64,000 bases of DNA, from the IMG/VR virus record IMGVR_UViG_3300032092_000009, positions 1 to 64,000 of that record. One strand, given 5' to 3'. Position 1 is the first letter of the stretch; each line of letters starts with the position of its first letter. The position numbers and the translations under genes are program-made. Source of the DNA: a virus. The notes under the pieces are model-generated. The model saw only the letters and a program-made list of their open reading frames with translations. It was not told the DNA's origin and made no database searches. This document shows, piece after piece, positions 23,797 through 30,284 of the stretch.

Positions 23797-23940
23797 TAGT
23801 CAAGACAGGATTCGAACCTGTAAGGATTTAAAGAAATAATCTCCAACTACTCACGTTTGTAGTTTGTCCACCGAGTTCCCTCATTCTATACGTTTCTTTT
23901 GAGGTACTTACAGCACGTTTACCAATTCCGACACTTGACT
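23797..23940 (-). tRNA. tRNA-like RNA with a 103-base centre
   Basis: The acceptor AGTCAAG/CTTGACT is followed by A but no encoded CCA. A leucine-like 5' half (TGTCGGAATTGGTAAACG) and a perfect T-arm ACAGG-TTCGAAT-CCTGT are present. The centre holds a CCTCA/TGAGG stem, an AACTAC/GTAGTT stem and a GATT/AATC mini-arm next to the T stem that could be a class II variable arm. No canonical anticodon loop is evident, so an intron-bearing tRNA or a tRNA mimic are both open. Confidence 0.5.
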
Positions 23941-23949
23941 ATTTAAGAA

Positions 23950-24008
23950 AAAGTCCCACGAGCAGATCTCAGAGCGTAGCTCCTTAACGGTATGCAGGTG
24001 GGAACTTT
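23950..24008 (-). ncRNA. Folded RNA unit at the 5' end of the array
   Basis: AAAGT(T)CCCAC/GTGGGACTTT closes a 59-base unit, with an internal GAGC/GCTC hairpin. It is the first unit after the promoter apart from a GGGAT/ATCCC hairpin near 24020. Confidence 0.5.
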
Positions 24009-24043
24009 CGATCAAGGGATACTATCCCAAGAGGGGTTCTCTA

Positions 24044-24051
24044 CAAAGATA
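24044..24051 (-). promoter_or_regulatory. TATCTTTG -7 element for the RNA array
   Basis: A TAnnTTTG match oriented leftward, about 36 bases before the first closing stem. A TCTCTTCTCT element (24072-24063 on the same strand) lies about 12 bases upstream. No TTGAC is seen at the 22-base spacing. Confidence 0.5.
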
Positions 24052-24098
24052 ATAGTTTTTGTAGAGAAGAGAGAATTAAAAGAAGACGTTAATCTATC

Positions 24099-24425
24099 CT
24101 AGTCTTCTGTGAGGATTGTGACTTTATCTCCTCTATAGATGTAGATAGGTCCTATATATCCGTCTTTAATGACATAGGCTTTCTCACAATCAACAAGTTT
24201 ATAAGAGATAATGTAGTTCCACTCAGAGAACTTGATTACAAAGCAATCAAGAACAACTGGTGATGGGTGCTTACCTTCGCCTATTAGATCCTCTATAAAC
24301 AGAGTATCCTTATAAGTTAAGGGTAAAGTTCCTTGCATGCACTTTTCAGAGCTTTTAATAGGAAACAATTGGGCTTTTAGATTGATGAAGCCACTTAAGA
24401 TTAAGATTAAGAACAGTCTTTTCAT
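24099..24425 (-). CDS. Small secreted protein of unknown function
   Basis: A 108-residue protein with a clear signal peptide (KRLFLILILSGFINLKAQ, cleavage after AQ as usual in Bacteroidetes). The mature part is beta-rich with three cysteines (one in DCFVIKF). It should be exported to the periplasm or surface. The function is unknown. Confidence 0.65.
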   Translation of the reverse strand: MKRLFLILILSGFINLKAQLFPIKSSEKCMQGTLPLTYKDTLFIEDLIGEGKHPSPVVLDCFVIKFSEWNYIISYKLVDCEKAYVIKDGYIGPIYIYRGDKVTILTED

Positions 24426-24436
24426 AAGGAAAAAAT

Positions 24437-24460
24437 AAAGGGGAGATTTCTCTCCCCTGT
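24437..24460 (-). terminator. Terminator after the 112-residue coiled-coil gene
   Basis: AGGGGAGA/TCTCCCCT forms an eight-base stem with a five-base loop, followed leftward by TTTATTTTTT. Confidence 0.85.
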
Positions 24461-24464
24461 TTGA

Positions 24465-24803
24465 TTAAAAGTTGTTAGTTAACAAAGACTCGAAGTAAGC
24501 AATGCTTTCTTTGGTTGACTCCAATTCAGCTTCTTTAGCATCCAATACTTCTTGAGCACGTTGGATACCACTTACATACTGACGGTTGTCTGTAAATACA
24601 GCAGTAGGGAATACAGCTACGTTAAATGCTTCTTGAGCATCTTCTACAGCTGTTTCATCATCAACTAGCTTTGCCTTCAAGGCAGCCAATTGACCGTTAA
24701 TAGCACTAAGTGCTTTACGTTCTACTTTTGCAGCTACAACACCTGCTTCGTCACCCTTCAAACGGGCTGTTACTTCTTTGATGAAATTTGATACTTTAGA
24801 CAT
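24465..24803 (-). CDS. Coiled-coil protein of unknown function
   Basis: A 112-residue, Ala- and Glu-rich helical protein with two heptad-like stretches (about 30-60 and 80-108). No signal peptide or enzyme motif is present. It forms a unit with the 475-residue gene upstream, 18 bases away, and ends at a strong terminator. Confidence 0.65.
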   Translation of the reverse strand: MSKVSNFIKEVTARLKGDEAGVVAAKVERKALSAINGQLAALKAKLVDDETAVEDAQEAFNVAVFPTAVFTDNRQYVSGIQRAQEVLDAKEAELESTKESIAYFESLLTNNF

Positions 24804-24821
24804 ATGTTTAGGTTTTTTTGT

Positions 24822-26249
24822 TTAATAAGTGTTTACGGTAATAAGTTTTGTTTTTGGTTTCTTGTGCAAAGTTACAGGAGCTTGGTCATACTTCGCTAAG
24901 TCATCTTTTGGCCTAGGAACAGTCTGATGAATCTGTAGTCCAGTAGTATCTAGAAAAGTAGTATTAGCAGTTCCAGAGGATATTATACGAAGACTACTTC
25001 CTTCAGATGTTCCTAGTGTAACAGTTCCTAATGTAACAGCTCCTGGATATGTACCATCATACTCATAGAACTCAGATTCAATCATAGAATAATTACCACC
25101 TTCTCTGCAAGTTACGTGTATTCCGTAACAGTCATACTCAGGTCTGTAAACTCCGTAACTTGTAATAGTTCCTACATAACCATCATGGTCGTCTCCACCA
25201 TACCTGTAACCATCACAAGATGATTTAGACTTGTAAGTAACTTGATCTCCTACTTTAAATCTTTTAGCTTTCATTTCTGGTTCTTTAGGTTCTGCTTTGG
25301 CTTCTACTTTAGGTTCTACACTTCCATGAATTACTTCGTAGTCAGTGTTTTTAAAATTCCAGCCTGAATAAGTAAAACTTTTATCAGGTCTAAACCCAGA
25401 TTCACGAATCTGAAGATAAGTATTTAAGTACTTATTCATCTCACCATCCATGTTCCATCCTTTAGGATATCCTTTACTTCCAAATGTATCCCAAAAACCT
25501 TTAGACTTAAACTCTTCTTGTGTAAAAAGTCTAACAGTTACATAACCTTCTTTAGGAATAGGAATAGTAGGAGTACTAGGAGTACTAGGCTTAGATACAG
25601 TTTCAGGTTCTTCTTTAGAAACTAGTTTAAGGCTTGATGGGCAATACCATCTTCCTGTATTATCTGGACAATGCCCATCTAGAGTATGTCCACCAAGTGC
25701 TGCACCTAAAGGGCAATGTACACCTACACTAGCACTACCAAGAGCTCTTACAATACATTCCCTACCCTTAAAATTATCAGAGTTAGGAATAACAATATCA
25801 CCAATAGTGAATCCATGCCTAGACTCAGGAGAAGTAGGCTTAGGAGCTTCAACAGGCTTAACAGACTCTTGATAAGGAGCTAAGATCATTTGGTTTTTTC
25901 GCCTAAAGTTACATGTTTGACCATCATAATCTCGTCTTACAACCCAATAATCATCACCGCCATCTTTTACAATAGTACCTTTTTTATTATACCAGTTTCC
26001 AATATCTTGCGTAATAATAACTTTGTCTCCAGGTTCAGGAGTCCACTCAGGATGAAGTACTTTCCAATGCTCTGCTATTTCTTCTGCAGTAGCTGGTCTG
26101 TAACCCCTACCCATAGAAGAGGATTGATTAGTCCAATAAGATCCTGAGTAAATGTTAAACTCACCAGAAGATATTTGATAGCCAATTTTGTCTATAGAGG
26201 CTGGACTGAAAGGACGACCAGTGGTCCAAATAATTTTTAAGTTTGCCAT
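24822..26249 (-). CDS. Multi-domain protein with repeated SH3/KOW-like modules
   Basis: A 475-residue protein. Three similar beta modules begin with a G-D-x-V pattern: PEPGDKVIIT...GTIVKDG near 73, TIGDIVIPN...CIVRAL near 148, and KVGDQVTYK...GYVGTITSYG near 330. Pro/Glu/Lys-rich linkers separate them (KPSTPSTPTIPIPKEG). The first 45 residues and the GNMDG-like middle are unassigned. SH3/KOW modules bind peptides or nucleic acids. The role in the phage is unknown. Confidence 0.6.
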   Translation of the reverse strand: MANLKIIWTTGRPFSPASIDKIGYQISSGEFNIYSGSYWTNQSSSMGRGYRPATAEEIAEHWKVLHPEWTPEPGDKVIITQDIGNWYNKKGTIVKDGGDDYWVVRRDYDGQTCNFRRKNQMILAPYQESVKPVEAPKPTSPESRHGFTIGDIVIPNSDNFKGRECIVRALGSASVGVHCPLGAALGGHTLDGHCPDNTGRWYCPSSLKLVSKEEPETVSKPSTPSTPTIPIPKEGYVTVRLFTQEEFKSKGFWDTFGSKGYPKGWNMDGEMNKYLNTYLQIRESGFRPDKSFTYSGWNFKNTDYEVIHGSVEPKVEAKAEPKEPEMKAKRFKVGDQVTYKSKSSCDGYRYGGDDHDGYVGTITSYGVYRPEYDCYGIHVTCREGGNYSMIESEFYEYDGTYPGAVTLGTVTLGTSEGSSLRIISSGTANTTFLDTTGLQIHQTVPRPKDDLAKYDQAPVTLHKKPKTKLITVNTY

Positions 26250-26251
26250 AG

Positions 26252-26728
26252 TTAACTCATTAAAGGGTTTGCTTGTTTTATTAGTTTATGAAAGTTCTCT
26301 AAGAACTCTTCTGCAATTTTCTTAGATTGAAATGAAAGAAACTTATGAGTAGTGTACCAAACATCTACTATAACTTTATCTTTATGAAAATTTACACACC
26401 ATTTAGTACTTTTTTCATCATTCCAATCAGGAACCCATCCTTGACGGTAAACTTCACGTAGTTGTGATAACTGAGCAAATGCAAGACATGCATTAGCTTG
26501 TCTCTCTGTTACAAACATGTTTCTACTATCAATGTATGTTTTTGTATCTCTTTCATGTTCAATATCACAACAGTCACCAACAAAATAGCCAGATATATTT
26601 TCTAATTCTCCCCAATTCTTAGGAAGATTAGATTCAATCTTTTTAAATGCAACAAGTCCTTTTGTCAAGTCACTGTTCTGTTGGTCAATTTCATAACCAT
26701 CTGGGATTTCAATATTAAATGTTTTCAT
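26252..26728 (-). CDS. Conserved Bacteroidetes-phage protein, unknown function
   Basis: A 158-residue protein with an aromatic C-terminal half (TKWCVNFHKDKVIVDVW...HKFLSFQSKKIAEEFLENFHKLI). I recognise this pattern from uncharacterised proteins in flavobacterial phages. The N-terminal ESNLPKNWGEL segment is also typical of them. No enzyme motif is visible. Confidence 0.6.
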   Translation of the reverse strand: MKTFNIEIPDGYEIDQQNSDLTKGLVAFKKIESNLPKNWGELENISGYFVGDCCDIEHERDTKTYIDSRNMFVTERQANACLAFAQLSQLREVYRQGWVPDWNDEKSTKWCVNFHKDKVIVDVWYTTHKFLSFQSKKIAEEFLENFHKLIKQANPLMS

Positions 26729-26755
26729 AGTTTTAAGGTTTTAAGATTAATAAAA

Positions 26756-26952
26756 AAACAAACTCTCTTGTACGCTCACCGTACTTTTAGATTTTACTGA
26801 ACATAGTTTACTGTTCACCTGTTGTAAGTGCACTACAGAGCAGGGTCCATCACATAACACTTCGAGGCATGTATCTTATTGGGTAATTACTCCCATAAGT
26901 CGAAGATGGTCTTTCAACGGTGCTAATCCGTCCTATGTAAGAGAGTTTGTTT
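26756..26952 (-). ncRNA. Folded RNA unit with a 14-base-pair closing stem
   Basis: A perfect inverted repeat (AAACAAACTCTCTT/AAGAGAGTTTGTTT) closes a 197-base unit with no ORF. Internal hairpins include GTAC/GTAC (26770-26784) and TGAACA/TGTTCA (26798-26817). Transcribed leftward it would start three bases after tRNA-Glu, so both probably come from one transcript. It shares the 9-mer TGAAAGACC with the unit at 23400-23526. Confidence 0.6.
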
Positions 26953-26955
26953 TAG

Positions 26956-27027
26956 TAGCCCCTGAGTGAATCGAACACATCTTTAACAGGATGAAATCCT
27001 GTTGTCCTACCAATAGACGAAAGGGCC
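26956..27027 (-). tRNA. tRNA-Glu (UUC)
   Basis: The acceptor GGCCCTT/AGGGGCT includes one G-U pair at the first position. The D-arm is GTC...GGTAG...GAC, and the anticodon arm ACAGG-ATTTCAT-CCTGT has TTC at 34-36 and T33. The T-arm keeps only three good pairs (GTG-TTCGATT-CAC). CCA is not encoded. The weak T-stem may mean reduced function. Confidence 0.85.
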
Positions 27028-27072
27028 AAATACACTTTAACCATAAGTGAGAAGGAATAAGCTAAAAAGAAT

Positions 27073-27261
27073 TTACAATTCTAGTTCTTTCATTAGAGAA
27101 TCAATCTCTACTTTAATAAGTTCGATTTGTTTCTCTGTATTTGTGATCCATTCTGATTGGTTAGGATCTACGACTGGAGGCAAGAATCCCATACTAGATT
27201 CTAGTTTCTCTACCATGATGAACAGGTCTTTTAGTTTTTTTCTGATGTCTTTTTGTGTCAT
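27073..27261 (-). CDS. Small coiled-coil protein, 62 residues
   Basis: A 62-residue, Lys/Glu-rich helical protein (KKLKDLFIMVEKLESS...IELIKVEIDSLMKELEL) that probably dimerises by coiled coil. The function is unknown. It lies just upstream of tRNA-Glu. Confidence 0.6.
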   Translation of the reverse strand: MTQKDIRKKLKDLFIMVEKLESSMGFLPPVVDPNQSEWITNTEKQIELIKVEIDSLMKELEL

Positions 27262-27266
27262 AAGAT

Positions 27267-27479
27267 TTAGATTAAGTTAAGTTCTTCTTTAAGTTGATTA
27301 AACGGATTGTCCTTGCATAGCTCTTCAAGAGATTCTTCTATCTCTTTTCTTTCCTTCCAATAGGAAGAGTCGCTTATACGATTATCTCGCTTAAGCTCAT
27401 CTAACCTATCTAAGAAGTAATAATCTCTCTGAATAGCCATGATAGTAAAGTTAATAGTCAAGTATTCTAGCATATTCAT
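27267..27479 (-). CDS. Small charged helical protein, 70 residues
   Basis: A 70-residue helical protein (RLDELKRDNRISDSSYWKERKEIEESLEEL in the centre) with no recognised motif. Its ATG overlaps the TGA of a 32-residue membrane ORF. Confidence 0.6.
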   Translation of the reverse strand: MNMLEYLTINFTIMAIQRDYYFLDRLDELKRDNRISDSSYWKERKEIEESLEELCKDNPFNQLKEELNLI

Positions 27480-27574
27480 TTATCAAAAGCTATCATATAG
27501 ACTGCCATCCAAAACAATCCCCAACAAATAAACAGAGCAACAGCTCTTACACGGTCTCTAGTTGATTCTTTCAT
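27476..27574 (-). CDS. Small single-pass membrane protein, 32 residues
   Basis: A 32-codon frame (short basic start, then VRAVALFICWGLFWMAVYMI) coupled by ATGA to the next gene. It has the same style as the tiny membrane proteins at 16.3-16.5 kb and 12.0 kb. Confidence 0.5.
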   Translation of the reverse strand: MKESTRDRVRAVALFICWGLFWMAVYMIAFDK

Positions 27575-27689
27575 ATCTTCAATATCTTGTTTAATTAGGT
27601 TTAGTTTATTTTATTTTATACTAGTTGGTATTATACCCTTAGGTATAAAGAGGTTAAAAAGGCAGTTTCAATACATACCTAGGTATTAG

Positions 27690-27806
27690 TAGTACATTTG
27701 GGATTCAAACCCAAGATAGTATCCATCAGCTCAACGATAAGCAGATACTCCCATTGGGGTGCAGTCATTCGTTGATTGGGAACGTGTGTCACCTCGCCTA
27801 TATACT
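27690..27806 (-). ncRNA. tRNA-like RNA with a perfect T-arm
   Basis: AGTATAT/ATGTACT can form an acceptor stem with one G-U pair, followed by A. The T-arm TTGGG-TTTGAAT-CCCAA is perfect and abuts the acceptor correctly. The D-arm is not canonical, and the centre contains a TCAACGA/TCGTTGA stem around a CCC-GGG hairpin. The 117-base length exceeds any normal tRNA. Confidence 0.45.
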
Positions 27807-28090
27807 ATTTAAGATTATTTACCTACCAAGCCAAAAGTTCGCTTAGCATTAGATAGAGCATCTTCTGGTTAAAGAAGATGGTAATAAAAGAGAAGAGAGA
27901 TATAAGAGAAGAAGTAATCTATATAAGGGTTAAGTACCTTATAGTCCTTTTAGGGTTTTATTCTTTCTTTTAGTTCCTTTATAAGCCCTTATTTTACATA
28001 TTGTGCATATCACAGCATAAAGCGTTTTAAAATAGCCTATTTTGTCTAGTAAGTTAGACACTCCATTGGTGTGGTCCCCTTTTCTCGAGT

Positions 28091-28140
28091 ACCCATTTTT
28101 ACCCATTTTTGCCCACTTTTTACCACTTCTTCCTACTTTT
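28091..28140. repeat. Five tandem 10-base iteron-like repeats
   Basis: ACCCATTTTT occurs twice exactly, then GCCCACTTTT, TACCACTTCT and TCCTACTTTT follow in phase. Short-period arrays like this are seen at phage replication origins and regulator-binding sites. Confidence 0.65.
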
Positions 28141-28149
28141 CACCCCTTC

Positions 28150-28217
28150 AAAAGTTAAACAAAACTGCCTTTGTCTCGAAAAATACGGGGGTTAGACAAA
28201 AAAAAGTTAAACAAAAC
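28150..28217. repeat. 16-base direct repeat AAAAGTTAAACAAAAC
   Basis: Exact copies lie at 28150-28165 and 28202-28217. A related GTTAGACAAAAAAAAG lies between them. They flank an A-rich segment beside the tandem repeats. Confidence 0.65.
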
Positions 28218-28234
28218 CTGTTTTTAGCCTATTC

Positions 28235-28280
28235 TGTGACAATTCTATGACAATGTCGCAATATGGTCACAATATGTGCT
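28235..28280. repeat. ACAAT-containing near-repeats with a period close to 11
   Basis: GTGACAAT, ATGACAAT, TCGCAATAT and GTCACAATAT follow at about 11-base steps, i.e. on one helical face. This fits a cluster of protein-binding sites. Confidence 0.45.
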
Positions 28281-28347
28281 CATAGTGAGTGAGTAGAAAA
28301 TACTCATAGTAACTCTTCGTCCCTTCTTCTCGCTTCGTTAACTAAAG

Positions 28348-28367
28348 AAGGGGTCCGAAGACCCCTT
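28348..28367 (-). terminator. UUCG-loop terminator after the 183-residue gene
   Basis: On the leftward strand GGGGTC-TTCG-GACCCC forms a very stable stem just past the stop at 28371, followed by TTCTTT. Confidence 0.75.
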
Positions 28368-28370
28368 TCA

Positions 28371-28922
28371 TTAATCTTGTTCTGCCTCTACGGCTACAGG
28401 TGTAACCACGTTCTCTTGGATAGCGTCCAAGTTGGTGGCTACGTTTCTAACGATGATGTCTTTCATCTCTGCACTGTAGGCACGGAGGAATGACTTACGG
28501 TAGATTGCTTTACCGTTGTTAAGGATACGAGCACCTGAGCGGTCTTTCTTGTAGTTGCTTTCGTAGACTACGGCTTTACCTTCTGCGTCCTTACCTACAA
28601 CACCTAAAGCCATTGCTTCGGCTAATGATGTTGTCTCGATAACTTGGATACTGAAGTTACGGTCTACCAACTCTGATAGATTTACGCCTAACTGTACAGG
28701 GGAATCTTTATCACCTGTGATAGTTGAGGCATCCATTCCGAAGACTTTAGCGAACTTTTCATTCCCGAAAACCTGAATACAGGTCTTAGACCACTCGCTA
28801 CTGTTATCAGTAAAGAGGTTCATTGGGTTGTCGTTCTGAATACCGCAAAGTACAGAGATGGAGTTTGCTTTGTTGCGCCAAGCGCTAATAGCAATGATGG
28901 GAGAAATAGATGGGTTAAACAT
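28371..28922 (-). CDS. Unknown protein, 183 residues
   Basis: The ATG at 28922 is preferred over 28982, because a TCTCTTCTCG element lies about 10 bases before it and the extra N-terminal residues of the longer form look non-coding. The product is a mixed alpha/beta protein (MFNPSISPIIAISAWRNK..., then VFGMDASTITGDKDSPVQLG). No family is recognised. It is the most conserved-looking gene of the 28-30 kb accessory cluster. Confidence 0.6.
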   Translation of the reverse strand: MFNPSISPIIAISAWRNKANSISVLCGIQNDNPMNLFTDNSSEWSKTCIQVFGNEKFAKVFGMDASTITGDKDSPVQLGVNLSELVDRNFSIQVIETTSLAEAMALGVVGKDAEGKAVVYESNYKKDRSGARILNNGKAIYRKSFLRAYSAEMKDIIVRNVATNLDAIQENVVTPVAVEAEQD

Positions 28923-29007
28923 AGTACTACCGAGAAGAGAATATCCAAAGGCAATGTATCGAACAAGGAAGGAAAAGACCACGTTAATTGAAGGGAAAGA
29001 AAGAGGC

Positions 29008-29145
29008 CTAAGCCTCTATCCACTCAATACCCTTATGAGTCTTTACTCTGTACTTGGTGATAACTCCCCTTACAGATATGCGACCAAGGATTTGTCCGTA
29101 TGGTAAGCGTCTGCCTACGATAGGTAATGGTTTAAGTATGTTCAT
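29008..29145 (-). CDS. Small basic protein, 45 residues
   Basis: A 45-codon frame (MNILKPLPIVGRRLPYGQIL...) ending in a GAGGC/GCCTC hairpin. The ATG is five bases after a TTTTTCTCTTCTCT element, like its neighbours, which supports a real gene. It is probably a small beta protein. Confidence 0.6.
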   Translation of the reverse strand: MNILKPLPIVGRRLPYGQILGRISVRGVITKYRVKTHKGIEWIEA

Positions 29146-29163
29146 AGAACAGAGAAGAGAAAA

Positions 29164-29181
29164 AGGGGATGTTAATCCCCT
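29164..29181 (-). terminator. Hairpin between the 137- and 45-residue genes
   Basis: GGGGAT/ATCCCC with a four-base loop lies between the 29183 stop and TTTTTCTCTTCTCT; the next ATG is only about 20 bases from the stem. Confidence 0.6.
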
Positions 29182-29182
29182 G

Positions 29183-29596
29183 TTAGAAGTTAAAAGGCTC
29201 TTTTATTTTCCTTACTGCCCAAGGGTACCTCTGCTTAATTAGACTTACTATATGTTCAGACCAGTTGATTGAGAGGTTCTCGTAAGCCCAAATGAAGTTT
29301 CTAGGGTAAGTCTCAATACACTGCTCTACTGTAAGCGAGTTAAGTTCAGGCTTCTTGAAGAACCAGCACTTATTATTAAGCATAGTTCTATTACGTTTAG
29401 ATGTTCTGTAGATAGTTTCTCCATTAGCGTAAGTTCTTTTGGGAACATCAGATATCCTTTCTTTAAACTTGTTGAGGTCTTCTTTGGCTACCCACTTAAC
29501 TTCATCTAATCTCTTTCTTGTAAGGTCACTCTTAGGTCTTTCTCTAAGAGCAAGCATTGCTTGAGTTCTTTCTTTTATAGTCTGTGTGTTTATCAT
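29183..29596 (-). CDS. Unknown basic protein, 137 residues
   Basis: The ATG at 29596 (MINTQTIKERTQAML...) follows a TTTTTTCCTCTTCTCT element and is chosen over 29635, which lies inside the upstream hairpin. The protein is basic and helical with an aromatic C-terminal half (WAYENLSINWSEHIVSLIKQRYPW). No family is recognised. Confidence 0.6.
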   Translation of the reverse strand: MINTQTIKERTQAMLALRERPKSDLTRKRLDEVKWVAKEDLNKFKERISDVPKRTYANGETIYRTSKRNRTMLNNKCWFFKKPELNSLTVEQCIETYPRNFIWAYENLSINWSEHIVSLIKQRYPWAVRKIKEPFNF

Positions 29597-29617
29597 GAAT
29601 GAGAGAAGAGGAAAAAA

Positions 29618-29634
29618 TGGGACTATAAGTCCCA
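29618..29634 (-). terminator. Hairpin containing the TAG stop of the 48-residue gene
   Basis: GGGACT/AGTCCC with a three-base loop holds the stop codon of the 29623-29769 gene. A TTTTTTCCTCTTCTCT tract follows leftward. Confidence 0.6.
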
Positions 29635-29769
29635 TTCTTTGGCTGCATAGTAAGCAGCAAACGCTCTTGTTACACCCTGCTTACGGAAGTATCTGTAGGT
29701 GTCTAAGAACTCTCTCTCTAATCCATAGGACTCTGCTATGTAGTAGTGCTCAGGAAATTGATCTATCAT
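29623..29769 (-). CDS. Small protein, 48 residues
   Basis: A 48-codon frame (MIDQFPEHYYIAESYGLEREF...) rich in Tyr and Glu. It starts five bases after TTTTCTCTTCTCT and ends inside a hairpin, the same layout as its neighbours. The function is unknown. Confidence 0.6.
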   Translation of the reverse strand: MIDQFPEHYYIAESYGLEREFLDTYRYFRKQGVTRAFAAYYAAKEWDL

Positions 29770-29787
29770 AGGCTAGAGAAGAGAAAA

Positions 29788-29803
29788 GATAGCCGAGGCT
29801 ATC
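29788..29803 (-). terminator. Hairpin containing the TAG stop of the 74-residue membrane gene
   Basis: GATAGCC/GGCTATC, seven pairs with a two-base gap, carries the stop codon of the 29799-30023 gene and is followed leftward by TTTTCTCTTCTCT. Confidence 0.6.
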
Positions 29804-30023
29804 TTGTAATTCTCCAGTACATTCTCTCTAGTAGCATTAGCATTACACATGGTATCATCCAACCAATAGCAAAGCTATACTCTACCACCGTAGTGAACTG
29901 CTCACCATACTCGGCAATCATTCCTGACTTGCAGTATTTTATCATGAACATTCCTGCACTCATCCACATAATACCACCAACTGCCGCAAAGGCAATCAGT
30001 GCAATCTCTATTATTCTTTTCAT
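29799..30023 (-). CDS. Two-pass small membrane protein, 74 residues
   Basis: The ATG at 30023 (MKRIIEIALIAFAAVGGIMW) follows a TTTTCTCTTCTCT element. Hydrophobic segments lie at about 4-26 and 47-66 (YSFAIGWMIPCVMLMLLE). It could alter the host inner membrane or act as a holin-like protein; there is no direct support. Confidence 0.6.
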   Translation of the reverse strand: MKRIIEIALIAFAAVGGIMWMSAGMFMIKYCKSGMIAEYGEQFTTVVEYSFAIGWMIPCVMLMLLERMYWRITR

Positions 30024-30043
30024 AAGCAAGAGAAGAGAAAATT

Positions 30044-30062
30044 GGAAGGCTTAGAACCTTCC
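30044..30062 (-). terminator. Hairpin containing the TAA stop of the 77-residue membrane gene
   Basis: GGAAGG/CCTTCC with a loop that contains the stop codon of the 30051-30284 gene, followed leftward by AATTTTCTCTTCTCT. Confidence 0.6.
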
Positions 30063-30284
30063 AAAATTCCTGTAACTGTTAGCTGCATCCCTGAATTGAT
30101 CTCTCAACCAGAATAAGAACATGCCTGTCATACAACCAATACATACTACAATGAAAGCATCCACCACAGTTTCTTCTTTCTCCAAGTATTGACAAGTACA
30201 CAACAACACAAGTACAACTACACCAAGACCTACACTACACAATGTAGCTAGTCTATCATATTTTTTAGCTAGATTATTCATCAT
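30051..30284 (-). CDS. Two-pass small membrane protein, 77 residues
   Basis: Hydrophobic segments at about 15-31 (LCSVGLGVVVLVLLCTC) and 41-60 (DAFIVVCIGCMTGMFLFWL) flank a short acidic loop. It is the first leftward gene after the divergent switch point near 30.3 kb, with a weak pyrimidine element before its tandem ATGs. The function is unknown. Confidence 0.6.
   Translation of the reverse strand: MMNNLAKKYDRLATLCSVGLGVVVLVLLCTCQYLEKEETVVDAFIVVCIGCMTGMFLFWLRDQFRDAANSYRNFGRF

Larger units (their letters stand above)
23269..24060 (-). ncRNA. Array of strongly folded RNA units, possibly one large ornate RNA
   Basis: About 790 bases without a convincing ORF lie between a TATCTTTG promoter element (24051-24044) and a terminator (23268-23239). 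On the leftward strand this region is a row of long-stem units: 24008-23950, tRNA-like 23940-23797, tRNA-like 23737-23609, 23608-23548, 23526-23400, and hairpins at 23397-23368 and 23361-23344. The order promoter, folded units, terminator suggests one primary transcript. It recalls giant phage RNAs such as GOLLD and ROOL that occur beside tRNA genes, but no homology has been tested. Confidence 0.65.
27575..28370. other. Gene-free region with folded RNA and repeats
   Basis: About 800 bases have no ORF I would accept. The region holds a tRNA-like unit (27690-27806), a CATCTTCT/AGAAGATG hairpin (about 27859-27880), TCTCTTCTCT-type elements near 27890, a GTCTA...TAGAC inverted repeat (about 28038), tandem 10-base repeats (28091-28140), a 16-base direct repeat, and a terminator at its right end. 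It is a candidate origin or control region. Confidence 0.55.

Noticed and set aside
23239-24060. CRISPR array as an explanation for the repeated stems
   Set aside because: The stems differ in sequence and length, spacers are absent, and no cas genes are present.
27830-27890. Plus-strand tRNA suggested by TAGATAGAGC and a CATCTTCT/AGAAGATG stem
   Set aside because: There is no T-arm or acceptor pairing and the loop size is wrong for an anticodon arm; kept only as a hairpin.
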